The translations under genes and the position numbers were made by a program. A stretch of DNA of 64,000 bases from Chitinophaga deserti (GTDB lineage: Bacteria; Bacteroidota; Bacteroidia; Chitinophagales; Chitinophagaceae), in the NCBI RefSeq assembly GCF_003149455.1, contig NZ_QFFK01000010.1:62001-126000 (forward strand), written 5' to 3'. Of the stretch, positions 23,185-32,187 are shown piece after piece. Every line of letters starts with the position of its first letter. Position 1 is the stretch's first letter. The notes under the pieces were generated by a model, which ran no database searches, was not told where the DNA came from, and was given only the letters and a program-made list of their open reading frames with translations.

Positions 23185-25116
23185 TTAGCGAAGCAAAGTT
23201 ACAGTTCCTTTCCTGGATAACTTATTCCCGTTGAGGTCAATGCCTTCGAGAATCCAGAGATAGGTATCCACTGCCGCCGGACGGCCATTATACCAGCCAT
23301 CCCATCCCCGCCGGAAGTCGAGCGAGCTGTGGATCAGCTCACCCCAGCGGTTGAAGATCCTGAAGTAATGATACTCACGAATGCCTACGGGGATAAAGCG
23401 GAAGAAGTCGTTGTTGCCATCGCCGTTGGGGGAAAAGGCATTGGGGATATAAAACTCCGGCCCGGTATAGTATTTAACGTTGATACTGGCAAAGCCCACG
23501 CATCCCTGCTGATTACTGACACGGAGCCGGAAGGTGACTTCACTGTTCCAGTTAAGGACAGGGTCGGGGACTCCGGGGTCGCTTAATCCGGAGGTGGGCG
23601 TCCACTGATAGAATTCACCTCCCGAACCCTGCAGCCTCAAAGTTTGCCCGCGGGCAAGAATAGTATCGTTGCCTGCAAAGGGCCTTACTTCATACACCTG
23701 GAAGTTCTTTGTAACAGTGGCCTCACATCCCCGGTCGGTTTTAATATGCAGTTTGATGGTATACACATTGCCACCGGGATATTGGTAGTTAGGTGCCGTT
23801 AGTGCCGATACATCCGTTTCTGTATCCGGCACGCCAAAATCCCACTGCCGGTAATTGATGATGCCATAACGGTAGCTGGAAGTATCGGTGAAAAAGACAG
23901 GGTTTTCACGACATGCACCCTGTATCGTGAATCCCGTTCGCAAACCGGGATAATTGAATATCCGGCCGGTTGTACTATCTGTACACGGCAGGCCCGGGTT
24001 CACTACCAGTTTTACGGCATATACACCGGTATCCGCGAAAGTCTTGAAGAAGATGTTGCGCGAATTGGTGATGGTATCGAATCCATCGCTGAACGTCCAG
24101 TGGAAAGTGGAAGTGAAGCCGGCTACACTGTTATTGGTAATAGGTACCTGCATGCCCAGCGAATCGTTGCAGTGATATAAGTTAGAAGGGGTGGAGGCTG
24201 TTATGCGTGTCTGGCAATTGTAGACGGTGATAAGTATGTCTTTATGATGCGTTCCCAGCAACCGCTTCGTTCGCCGGTCATATTCCGATACGCACACGGA
24301 CACCACGAATTTCCCTGAATGGGTAGGGGTGCCCGTAATAAGCCCGTTATTGTCGATGCTCAGTCCCGGGTTGCCGCCCATCGGGTTGTTGCCATTATAA
24401 GGCGGAATATAGCTTACGGTGGTATTGTAAGGCGGCGGTGTCACCGTTTCATTATTACGGCCTGTACCGCCTGCAAGGGCGCTGCAAAGGGAATAGGTAA
24501 GGCTGTCACCATCCGGGTCAGTAGCGCGGTAATTGTAACGCAGCGGAAGTCCTGCACAAATCACGGGCGCTTCTTCAATATCAAAATATGCGCTGTTGTT
24601 ATTAGGGCGAAGTTCACTACCCGGGATCCAGGTTACGAAAGTAGATCCTTCCCGTTCGGAGTTGTAGATATTGGTGAGTGCTTCACCGCGGCAGCAGCGT
24701 TGATAGGAAACATAGTATCCGCCATCGATAGCCGGCAGCTCAATGATCTCGCTTTCGTAAAAGGCAACTTCCAGGTAAATGGTTTGCGGGGCAAGGCAGG
24801 GGTTCTTCAGGGTATCTCGTATGGGAGCTGTGCGCTGAATGGTTAATACTCTCGAAGTACCTACGCGAATGCCTCTTGCAGTAAATATGTGGAAAGGAAC
24901 GGGGTTCTCGAAATAGTCCAGGCAACCCTGGCGGGAGCCGCATACAAATTCCCCATCCCGGTAAAGCTTCATGATGATCCGGTAGCGATGTTGCCCGTTT
25001 TGCGGGTTGATGCCGAGATGGCGGTAAAATATTTCCCCACCGATAATATGGTACGCGTTCACAGTGCTCCCTAACATGCAGGCCAGTAAGATCAGGAGGG
25101 TCAGAAATTTGCCCAT
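23185..25116 (-). CDS. Type IX secretion cargo with PKD-like domains and gliding-associated C-terminal domain (type B CTD), copy 1
   Basis: This 643-residue surface or secreted protein starts with a signal peptide (MGKFLTLLILLACMLGSTVNA). The segment beginning YHIIGGEIFYRHLG is shared with its neighbour. A Cys-rich N-terminal region follows, then PKD-like Ig modules (for example TFHWTFSDGFDTITNSRNIF and NYRQWDFGVPDTETDV). The C-terminus (about residues 555-643) is the gliding motility-associated CTD, with YIPNAFSPNGDGNNDFFRF, IFNRWGELIHSS, GWDGWYNGRPA and DTYLWILEGIDLNG. That CTD targets proteins to the type IX translocon (SprA). It is a paralogue of the next upstream gene; the function of the exposed part is unknown. 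Confidence 0.9.
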   Translation of the reverse strand: MGKFLTLLILLACMLGSTVNAYHIIGGEIFYRHLGINPQNGQHRYRIIMKLYRDGEFVCGSRQGCLDYFENPVPFHIFTARGIRVGTSRVLTIQRTAPIRDTLKNPCLAPQTIYLEVAFYESEIIELPAIDGGYYVSYQRCCRGEALTNIYNSEREGSTFVTWIPGSELRPNNNSAYFDIEEAPVICAGLPLRYNYRATDPDGDSLTYSLCSALAGGTGRNNETVTPPPYNTTVSYIPPYNGNNPMGGNPGLSIDNNGLITGTPTHSGKFVVSVCVSEYDRRTKRLLGTHHKDILITVYNCQTRITASTPSNLYHCNDSLGMQVPITNNSVAGFTSTFHWTFSDGFDTITNSRNIFFKTFADTGVYAVKLVVNPGLPCTDSTTGRIFNYPGLRTGFTIQGACRENPVFFTDTSSYRYGIINYRQWDFGVPDTETDVSALTAPNYQYPGGNVYTIKLHIKTDRGCEATVTKNFQVYEVRPFAGNDTILARGQTLRLQGSGGEFYQWTPTSGLSDPGVPDPVLNWNSEVTFRLRVSNQQGCVGFASINVKYYTGPEFYIPNAFSPNGDGNNDFFRFIPVGIREYHYFRIFNRWGELIHSSLDFRRGWDGWYNGRPAAVDTYLWILEGIDLNGNKLSRKGTVTLLR

Positions 25117-25270
25117 GGGGTAAGGCTTTTCTTGCTACCATAATTTACGGAAAAACGCGCGCTTGCTGAAATTTAAGTGCCCGGTACACTATATAAATAC
25201 GGCGATAAAGTGTAAGCGATTGTCGGATAGCCAGATGGCTTTTGAAGGGGTTTTCGTTTAACCGCGAAGT

Positions 25271-27868
25271 TTACCGCAGAAGGGTTACAGTGCCGCTCTT
25301 TTCAAGGGTTTTACCTCCTACATCCAGTCCGCCGATGATCCACACATAGGTGTCGGCAGTGCCTTTTTTACCATTGATGGTTCCATCCCATCCTTTGAGG
25401 TAGGCAGGTGAATCATATACGAGCTGCCCCCAGCGGTTATAAATGCGGAAATAAGACACGTTTACTATGCCTACCGGTAGTGCCCGGAAGATATCGTTCA
25501 CACCATCACCATTGGGTGTGAAGGCATTAGGGATATGAATGGCAGGGCCATGCATCCAGCGGACGAAGATGTCATCGTAACCCACGCAACCCTCTGCTGT
25601 TGTAACCCGCACCCGGTATGTGATGTCGCGGTCATTAAAAGTAAACGGATCGCGGACGTTGGCATCCGTAAGCCCTGTTGCCGGCGACCATTGATAACCA
25701 ACACCTCCGCTGGCACCGAGATGTAATGGAGCGCCTTTCATGATGATGGTATCGTTCCCTGCAAAGGCAGGAACAGGCGGTACTACATTTACCTTCCTGC
25801 TGGCGGATACCGGCTTAGGGCATCCGAGCGTATCGGTGACTATAACGGTATAAACGGTTGTGTCTTTAGGCCAGGCAATGGTGGTACGCTGGCGTGGGGT
25901 GGTAAGTGTGCCTTCGGGCGACCATTGGTAGAATGCTCCGCCGGAAGCAATGAGCGTCAGCTTTTCGTTAAAGCAAACAGTGGTGTCAAGCCCGGCAAAT
26001 GCGCGTGGAGGATCTACTGCTTTGTAGTTCACGGTATCTCTGGCTTCACAGTCGCCCAGCTGCGCACGGATCTCATAGGATGTAGTGCGCGGCACGGGAA
26101 GCATGATATTGGCGCCACGGCCTTCTATACGCCGGGTATCGAGATTGGTCCAGGTGAATTCATACGGCCCGTCGGCTTCCGAACGCAACGGTATCATATC
26201 ACCGGTGCAAATAGTACTATCCGGCATAGTCCTTACCTGCAGCAAACTGCGGACATCCACCTTAACACGTTGTGTATTAACGCAGCCGGTGCCGTCTGTA
26301 AAGGTTACCTCATAAGTAGTATCCACCCTTGGAAAAGCTACAGGGCGCGCTGTATTGGTTCCGGTAATGTTATAGAGCGGGCTCCAGGTGAAGGTGCCCG
26401 GTACGGTGCTTTCCGCCCTCAGTTGCAGGGAGTTGAGGATGCACAGCAGGGTATCCTGTGTGGTGGTGAGCGGTGGCTTATCATAAATCTGCACCGTTTC
26501 CTGGATCTTGCGTTCGCAACCTTTAGTGGTACGCATAAACAGGGAAACATCATAATTACCCGGCTGGGTGTATTGCCAGGCGGGCCGCTGCAGGTTGGAT
26601 GTATCGTTGGCAATGGCCGGAACTCCGAAATCCCATTTCAGGTATTCGAAAGAGCCGATGGTATTTGTGGAAGTGTTGTTGAAGTTGGTGGGCTTGGTGG
26701 TGCATAAGCCGCTGATATCCATGTCGGGATTCAGGAAAGGGTAAACGCGCACAGTGGCAAAAGCGCTGTCGCCACAGCTGCTGGCAGGGTCTACGATCAG
26801 CTTTACGCGGTAGGTTCCTGTATCGGCATAACGATAAGGGAATGTGGCAAGACTGTTCGTGGACCTACGGTTACCATCTCCAAAATCCCAGATGTAATCT
26901 TTGTTGGGCGTACTGTTATTAGGGAAATTGATGACGAGTCCGTCGCAATCCGCGAACTTATCCGGCATGGCAGCTATTACCTGCCGTACGCAGGTTTCCA
27001 CAGTAATCTGGAATTCTTTCCTATGCTCACCTATCAAAATGCCACGGCGGTATTCCCGGGCTACAACCGTTACGATGTATAATCCGCTTTGGGGTGCAAT
27101 GCCTGAAATCAGTCCGGTTTTTGGATCGATGGTTACCCGGTCGCCCATTGGCTGGCTGCTGGAGAAATTGTTGTTGTAATTCACTTCGTAATAAGGCGGG
27201 GCATCGGCCTGTTCCGGCATGGGATAATCGCGTGTGGCGCCGCTATAAGCCGGGGCAAAAGCATAAGCCAGGGAATCACCGTTGGGGTCAACCGCATTGT
27301 ATTCGTAGCGGAAAGGCCTGTTGGCGCAAACGATTACGCCCTTCTCGAGGTCAAAACGCGGACTGCTGTTGTCTTCATTATTAGGAAGATCGCCATGGAT
27401 ATTCGTGAAATAGGTACCACCCACATTATTGTTACGGGCGTTGATATTGGTGAGGTTGGTACGGCGGCAGCAGCGTTGATAGGCTGCGGTGTAACCGTTT
27501 GCTGATTTAGGCAGCCGTACGGTGGTACTATAAAAACCTATCTGGTAACAGATGTAGGGCGGATTGATAATACAGGGATCCACATCGGTAGCCAGGAACC
27601 GTTCAATCCGGTTGCGGCGCACATTGCGGAGAATGGTGTGAAGCCCGCCCGATGCAGTGTAAACGGAGATATTGACTTCAGGTTCAAATTGTGCATCTGA
27701 TGCATCGCAGCGTACGAACAATTTAAGCGTGATGGAGTAGGTATTGGTAGTGGCGTCTGAGTCCAGCAGGGTATAAAACATCTCTCCCCCGATGATGTGA
27801 TCGGCGCGCGCAGCCAGGGTCAGCAGGCCCAGTAAGGACAGCAGGAGAAGTTTACGCAAGAGGGACAA
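25271..27868 (-). CDS. Type IX secretion cargo with PKD-like domains and type B CTD, copy 2
   Basis: This 865-residue protein has the same plan as the adjacent copy. It opens with a signal peptide (MSLLRKLLLLSLLGLLTLAARA) and the HIIGGEMFYTLLD start. The YQRCCRRTNLTNI segment corresponds to YQRCCRGEALTNI in copy 1. PKD-like modules (KDYIWDFGDGNRRS) and extra Ig-like repeats account for about 220 more residues. The C-terminus carries IPNAFTPNGDGVNDIFRA, IYNRWGQLVYDS, GWDGTINGKKG and the last residues KSGTVTLLR. Export through SprA and attachment or release at the surface is expected. A gap of 154 bases separates the two copies, so they may be transcribed together or from separate promoters. 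Confidence 0.9.
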   Translation of the reverse strand: MSLLRKLLLLSLLGLLTLAARADHIIGGEMFYTLLDSDATTNTYSITLKLFVRCDASDAQFEPEVNISVYTASGGLHTILRNVRRNRIERFLATDVDPCIINPPYICYQIGFYSTTVRLPKSANGYTAAYQRCCRRTNLTNINARNNNVGGTYFTNIHGDLPNNEDNSSPRFDLEKGVIVCANRPFRYEYNAVDPNGDSLAYAFAPAYSGATRDYPMPEQADAPPYYEVNYNNNFSSSQPMGDRVTIDPKTGLISGIAPQSGLYIVTVVAREYRRGILIGEHRKEFQITVETCVRQVIAAMPDKFADCDGLVINFPNNSTPNKDYIWDFGDGNRRSTNSLATFPYRYADTGTYRVKLIVDPASSCGDSAFATVRVYPFLNPDMDISGLCTTKPTNFNNTSTNTIGSFEYLKWDFGVPAIANDTSNLQRPAWQYTQPGNYDVSLFMRTTKGCERKIQETVQIYDKPPLTTTQDTLLCILNSLQLRAESTVPGTFTWSPLYNITGTNTARPVAFPRVDTTYEVTFTDGTGCVNTQRVKVDVRSLLQVRTMPDSTICTGDMIPLRSEADGPYEFTWTNLDTRRIEGRGANIMLPVPRTTSYEIRAQLGDCEARDTVNYKAVDPPRAFAGLDTTVCFNEKLTLIASGGAFYQWSPEGTLTTPRQRTTIAWPKDTTVYTVIVTDTLGCPKPVSASRKVNVVPPVPAFAGNDTIIMKGAPLHLGASGGVGYQWSPATGLTDANVRDPFTFNDRDITYRVRVTTAEGCVGYDDIFVRWMHGPAIHIPNAFTPNGDGVNDIFRALPVGIVNVSYFRIYNRWGQLVYDSPAYLKGWDGTINGKKGTADTYVWIIGGLDVGGKTLEKSGTVTLLR

Positions 27869-27894
27869 AGTAGCCGTTTGGAGTGCGGCGGTTT

Positions 27895-28698
27895 TTATTG
27901 TTTATGTTGACAAAATGTAATGAACTGATGGAGCAACAGGTTGCTTTCTTCAAATACTTCCAGCAGGCCCATATGCCCTACGGCATCGAAGATGTGAATG
28001 CTGGAAACGGGAGGGAGTACCACCTGCGTCAGGCTGTTTTCCAGCGGAACGGCCTGGTCTTCTTTCCCGATGAAATAAAAAACCGGTTTATGGGCGCCGG
28101 ATAAAACGGCGGTCCTGTCTGGCCGGGCAATCATGGCTTCGTAATAGGCGATCATGGTTTCCAGGGGGATCGTCATAGCCTGTTGAATGTAATTATCGAC
28201 TCTTGCTGCCTGCGTGTTCCGGAATCCGGAAGCGAACATATTGGGCAGCAATTGTTTCACGAAAGATTCTACACCGTATTGCTGCATAATCCGGATGGAT
28301 TTGCGGCGGCTTTCCACCTTTTCTTCGGTATCGGGCCGGGCGGTGGAGCTGAAGAGGCCGAGGCCTTCCACGGCATCGGGGTAAGCCTGGGCGAAAGCTA
28401 GTGCAACATATCCTCCCATTGAATGCCCTATCACCACGGCGCTGTTTACGCCTTCGGCCTGCAGTGCTTTCCATGCGAAGGTTGCCATGCTTTCCATACT
28501 GAGTGGTGATGTGAGAGCGGAGCGGCCTGTACCCGGAAGGTCGGGAACAATCACCCGGTAATGCGCGCGGAGGTAAGCGGTCTGGTGTTCCCAAACGGAA
28601 TGGTCTTCAGCGAAACCGTGCAATAACAGCACTGCATCGCCCTGGCCTTCCACCCAGTAAGCGCCTTCCTGGCCTCCGTTATCGAATGTTTTCCACAT
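27895..28698 (-). CDS. Alpha/beta-fold hydrolase
   Basis: This 267-residue serine hydrolase has the oxyanion region VLLLHGFAEDHSVW, the nucleophile Ser93 in GHSMGGYVAL and the catalytic His in DAVGHMGLLE near the C-terminus; an Asp in YFIGKEDQAVP is the probable acid. There is no signal peptide, so it should be cytoplasmic. The substrate is unknown, as for most of this superfamily. The start ATG at 28698 lies inside the last codons of lnt (20-base overlap), so translation is probably coupled to lnt. Confidence 0.9.
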   Translation of the reverse strand: MWKTFDNGGQEGAYWVEGQGDAVLLLHGFAEDHSVWEHQTAYLRAHYRVIVPDLPGTGRSALTSPLSMESMATFAWKALQAEGVNSAVVIGHSMGGYVALAFAQAYPDAVEGLGLFSSTARPDTEEKVESRRKSIRIMQQYGVESFVKQLLPNMFASGFRNTQAARVDNYIQQAMTIPLETMIAYYEAMIARPDRTAVLSGAHKPVFYFIGKEDQAVPLENSLTQVVLPPVSSIHIFDAVGHMGLLEVFEESNLLLHQFITFCQHKQ

Positions 28699-30286
28699 TT
28701 TTCTTCCTGATTACCCGTAAAACAATGGTGTATGTCAATAGCAATATACAAAAGATCACCGGAGCGAAGGCAATCTCAGCGCTATATTTTACATAAAACG
28801 TGAGCCTGGATGCGCATTGTATATTACCTGCAATTACACCCGGTTCCCAGTAGGGCAGGGGCATCAGTACTTTACCGGCAGGGTCTATGAGGCAGGAAAT
28901 ACCTGTATTGGCACTGCGTGCCACCCAGCGCCGTGTTTCTATGGCACGCAGCCTGGCGTATTGCATATGCTGGCGGTGGCCTTCAGAATCGCCCCACCAT
29001 CCGTCGTTCGTAGCTACTACCAGCAGTTGGGCGCCTTCCCGTACTTTCTGTGCTACAAAGCTGCCATATACCGATTCATAACAGATCGCAGTGTATACGT
29101 TGCAGTCAGCATTGGTAAACAGGGGAACGCCGGGAGTTAATCCATAACTGCCGGTAATACCGCCCATATCGAGGGCCAGCTTCTTCATGAAAGGGAAATA
29201 CCGCATATAGGGCGTTAGTTCCACCCCGGGAACGAGCTTCGCTTTGTGGTATACCTGAATTTTCGAAGAAGTATCGATCTGTATGGAGGAATTGAATGCG
29301 TCGTACCAGTAATTGCCTTCTGTAGCATGGCGTGCAGTTCCGGGGATATTGTCGAGCGCGGTGTATTGCAGGTAGGTGGATGCGCCGGTTATTATGCTGG
29401 CTTTGGGATATTGCTGCAGGAACTGGCGGATGGCGAGCACTTCGGGCTGATTGTTCAGTTCATGTTCCCAGGCGCCTGTTGTGAACAGGGCAGTTTCCGG
29501 CCAGATGATGAACCGGGTGTTGGAATCGGTTTGTTGTGCGGTGAGATCCAGCAATTTGCGTAACTGAACTTCGGCAGCTCCGCGGGCATATTTTTCATCG
29601 TAGGGATCGATATTGGGCTGTACCACCACGATCTTTTTGCTTTCTCCGGGCAACTTCTCTGCCGGATTAAGGGCAAGGGAAATGAGAATGGGCATCAGGA
29701 GCACGGCTGCAGGCGCGCCGAAGGATGCATATTTACGGCTGGCGCGGAAGTGAAGGATCGCACGGTAAATGAGAATGTTTACAATCAATACCCACCACGA
29801 TCCGCCTTCCGTTCCGAGGTATTCATACCACTGCACCCATCCCGGCCGCATGGCGAAGGCGTTTCCCAGGGTAAGCCAGGGCCAGCTCAGTTCCCATTGC
29901 TGGTGAATGTATTCAAACGTCATCCAGTACACTGCCAGGGCAAAATATCCTGTGGTACGTCCGGCTCTTAACCGTGTGGTACGGTAAAACAGCCAGGGGA
30001 GCGTCATGAGCAGGGCGTTAAACGCATTGGCGAATATACCGCTGGCAGGTACAGGGGTATTGCCCACCCACCAGGTAGTGGCAGTATTCCATATCCAGAA
30101 GGCCAGGAAAAGCAGGCCGAAATAAGCCGCAGGGCGCTCCGTCATCCGGTCGCTCATGGCTAGCAGGGGAACAAATGCGAAAAAGATAAGGAAGGTAAGG
30201 GGAGACGTAGGCCAGGCTGCCCAAAAGAGCAGGCCGGAAAGGATACTGAGCAGCAATGCGCCGCGCTTTTGCAGGAAAGCATTCAT
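28679..30286 (-). CDS. lnt: Apolipoprotein N-acyltransferase
   Basis: Lnt (535 residues) is an inner-membrane enzyme that adds the third acyl chain to the N-terminal cysteine of lipoproteins. Its N-terminal half has several membrane helices (LLLSILSGLLFWAAW, PLTFLIFFAFVPLLA). The periplasmic nitrilase-like domain carries the Glu-Lys-Cys triad: Glu in IIWPETALF, Lys in YHKAKLVPGVE and Cys in TAICYESVYG. LLVVATNDGWWGDSEG and ARLRAIETRRWVARSANTG are family blocks. Its substrates probably include the lipoproteins in this window. A promoter core ends four bases before the ATG, so the mRNA may be leaderless. It overlaps the downstream hydrolase gene by 20 bases. Confidence 0.96.
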   Translation of the reverse strand: MNAFLQKRGALLLSILSGLLFWAAWPTSPLTFLIFFAFVPLLAMSDRMTERPAAYFGLLFLAFWIWNTATTWWVGNTPVPASGIFANAFNALLMTLPWLFYRTTRLRAGRTTGYFALAVYWMTFEYIHQQWELSWPWLTLGNAFAMRPGWVQWYEYLGTEGGSWWVLIVNILIYRAILHFRASRKYASFGAPAAVLLMPILISLALNPAEKLPGESKKIVVVQPNIDPYDEKYARGAAEVQLRKLLDLTAQQTDSNTRFIIWPETALFTTGAWEHELNNQPEVLAIRQFLQQYPKASIITGASTYLQYTALDNIPGTARHATEGNYWYDAFNSSIQIDTSSKIQVYHKAKLVPGVELTPYMRYFPFMKKLALDMGGITGSYGLTPGVPLFTNADCNVYTAICYESVYGSFVAQKVREGAQLLVVATNDGWWGDSEGHRQHMQYARLRAIETRRWVARSANTGISCLIDPAGKVLMPLPYWEPGVIAGNIQCASRLTFYVKYSAEIAFAPVIFCILLLTYTIVLRVIRKKNVENIR

Positions 30287-30290
30287 CTGT

Positions 30291-30298
30291 CAAATATA
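30291..30298 (-). promoter_or_regulatory. Bacteroidota -7 promoter element for lnt, adjacent to the start codon
   Basis: The minus strand reads TATATTTG and ends four bases before the lnt ATG, so transcription would begin at or next to the start codon. The 30287-30594 gap holds this element and the guaB terminator; I see no supported gene in it. Confidence 0.6.
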
Positions 30299-30547
30299 AA
30301 CAGGGCAGACAAGAAAAAAAGGCATGGCTTTTCAGATACAGGGCACTTCATAAGGATTTTTTATACCGGCGGCTGTGTACAGCTAAAGGCTGGAAATGGA
30401 ATTGCCGTTTGGGAGCCGGGGTTTGAGGTGATATGCAGGTAAAAGAAAGCGGCTCATCAGCAACCGTATCCCTGAAAGTATCAGCCCGTATCCCGTTAAG
30501 GACGAGTAGTTAATAATACTGATCAGATGATACTCCGTGAAACTAAA

Positions 30548-30571
30548 AAGGGCCTGCAAGTGCAGGCCCTT
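30548..30571 (-). terminator. Intrinsic terminator after guaB
   Basis: AAGGGCCTGC (30548-30557) pairs with GCAGGCCCTT (30562-30571) around a four-base loop. On the minus strand it is followed by TTTAG. It lies just after the guaB stop. Confidence 0.88.
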
Positions 30572-30594
30572 CAAAATATTGCGGGAATATAATA

Positions 30595-32073
30595 TTAGCG
30601 GCTGTAGTTAGGCGCTTCCTTGGTGATCACCACATCGTGCGGGTGGTTTTCCTTCACGGTAGCGGAAGTGATTCTTACAAACTGTGCTTCCTGCAGGGCT
30701 TTGATGTCTTTAGCACCTACATAGCCCATACCTGCGCGGAGACCGCCAACGAACTGCTGGATTACTTCAGAAAGTGTGCCTTTGTAAGGAACGCGGCCCA
30801 CGATGCCTTCGGGTACGAGTTTCTTGATATCGGCTTCCACATCCTGGAAGTAACGGTCTTTACTGCCTTCGGCCATGGCTTCGATGGAACCCATACCGCG
30901 GTAGGATTTGAATTTGCGGCCTTCGTAAATGATGGTTTCTCCGGGGCTTTCTTCCACGCCTGCGAAGATGGAGCCTGCCATGATCGTGGAGGCGCCTGCT
31001 GCGAGGGCTTTCACCATATCGCCGGTATAACGGATACCGCCGTCAGCAATCACGGGAACACCGGATTTCTTGAGGGCCTGTGCAGCATTCATCACAGCAG
31101 AGAGTTGCGGGAAGCCGGCGCCGGTTACTACGCGGGTGGTGCAAATGGAACCTGGACCTACACCTACTTTAACGGCGTCTGCACCAGCGGCTGCGAGGGC
31201 GAGGGCGCCTTCTGCAGTAGCTACGTTACCCCCTATTACCTGAAGTTTAGGGAAGTTCTTTTTCAGTTTCTTCATGGCTTCCAGCACATAGATGGAGTGG
31301 CCGTGGGCGCTGTCGAGCGTCACAACGTCTACACCGGTATGGAGCAATGCTGCTGCGCGGTCCTGCAGGTCGGCAGTGATGCCGAGGGCTGCACCAACGA
31401 GGAGACGGCCGAAGTTGTCTTTCGCGGAATTAGGAAAGCTTTGCAGCTGGAGGATATCGCGGTAGGTGATGAGGCCTACCAGTTTACCCTGTTTATTAAC
31501 AACGGGGAGTTTTTCGATGCGGTGTTGCTGGAGGATCTTCTCGGCTTTCTTCATGTCTGTACCTTCTGGTGCAGTCACGAGGTTATCCTTCGTCATTACC
31601 TCGCTGATAAGGCGTTTGGTATTTTGTTTTTCGAAGCGGAGATCGCGGTTGGTGAGGATGCCGATCAGCTTTTTGTCGCCATCTACGATGGGGATGCCGC
31701 TAATACCGTTATCACGCATGAGGCGCAATGCCTGGCCGATGGTAGAATCTGCACTGAGGGTAACCGGGTCGAGGATGAGGCCGCTTTCGCTGCGTTTTAC
31801 CTTCCTTACGAGTTCGGCCTGCTTTTCCACGCTCATGTTCTTATGCAGAATGCCGAGACCGCCTTCCCGCGCCAATGCGATGGCAAGGGTGGCTTCCGTT
31901 ACGGTATCCATTGCGGCGGATATCATGGGGATGTTAATACGAAGGTTCTTGGTAAGTTGGGTGGAGATGCTTACTTCTCTTGGCAGCACTTCTGAGTAGG
32001 CTGGTACCAGTAAAACATCGTCGAAGGTGAGACCGTCAGCTACAAATTTCTCTTTAGATTTTCCCGCAGGCAT
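30595..32073 (-). CDS. guaB: Inosine-5'-monophosphate dehydrogenase
   Basis: GuaB (492 residues) oxidises IMP to XMP with NAD, the committed step to GMP. The catalytic barrel is split by two CBS domains at about residues 100-210 (SGIPIVDGDKKLIGILT and KLPVVNKQGKLVGLIT). The active-site Cys311 is in GPGSICTTRVVTGAG. VTLDSAHGHS, VIADGGIRYTGDMVKAL and the flap region (YRGMGSIEAM) are all present. The length is standard. It is a single-gene unit with its own promoter and terminator. Purine-related purS is about 10 kb away on the other strand. Confidence 0.98.
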   Translation of the reverse strand: MPAGKSKEKFVADGLTFDDVLLVPAYSEVLPREVSISTQLTKNLRINIPMISAAMDTVTEATLAIALAREGGLGILHKNMSVEKQAELVRKVKRSESGLILDPVTLSADSTIGQALRLMRDNGISGIPIVDGDKKLIGILTNRDLRFEKQNTKRLISEVMTKDNLVTAPEGTDMKKAEKILQQHRIEKLPVVNKQGKLVGLITYRDILQLQSFPNSAKDNFGRLLVGAALGITADLQDRAAALLHTGVDVVTLDSAHGHSIYVLEAMKKLKKNFPKLQVIGGNVATAEGALALAAAGADAVKVGVGPGSICTTRVVTGAGFPQLSAVMNAAQALKKSGVPVIADGGIRYTGDMVKALAAGASTIMAGSIFAGVEESPGETIIYEGRKFKSYRGMGSIEAMAEGSKDRYFQDVEADIKKLVPEGIVGRVPYKGTLSEVIQQFVGGLRAGMGYVGAKDIKALQEAQFVRITSATVKENHPHDVVITKEAPNYSR

Positions 32074-32112
32074 ATTGCAATTATTTTGGTAAGGTTTCTA
32101 AATAATTGCACG

Positions 32113-32145
32113 CAAATCTACGACTATTTTATCGATTCTGCACAA
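32113..32145 (-). promoter_or_regulatory. Promoter for guaB with -33 and -7 elements
   Basis: On the minus strand the -7 element TAGATTTG (32113-32120) is preceded, after 22 bases, by TTG (32143-32145). The start codon follows 39 bases downstream. The inverted repeat ATCCGT-N9-ACGGAT (32145-32165) touches the -33 element and could be an operator or a weak hairpin after dprA. Confidence 0.7.
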
Positions 32146-32187
32146 TCCGTTTTTTATGTACGGATAAAATAACATGTATGGAGCGCC

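Noticed and set aside
30383..30574. 63-codon minus-strand frame after guaB
   Set aside because: It begins within the guaB terminator hairpin and has no recognisable features.
30637..31995. 452-codon plus-strand frame opposite guaB
   Set aside because: It is a shadow frame; the minus strand encodes an intact IMP dehydrogenase with catalytic Cys and CBS domains.
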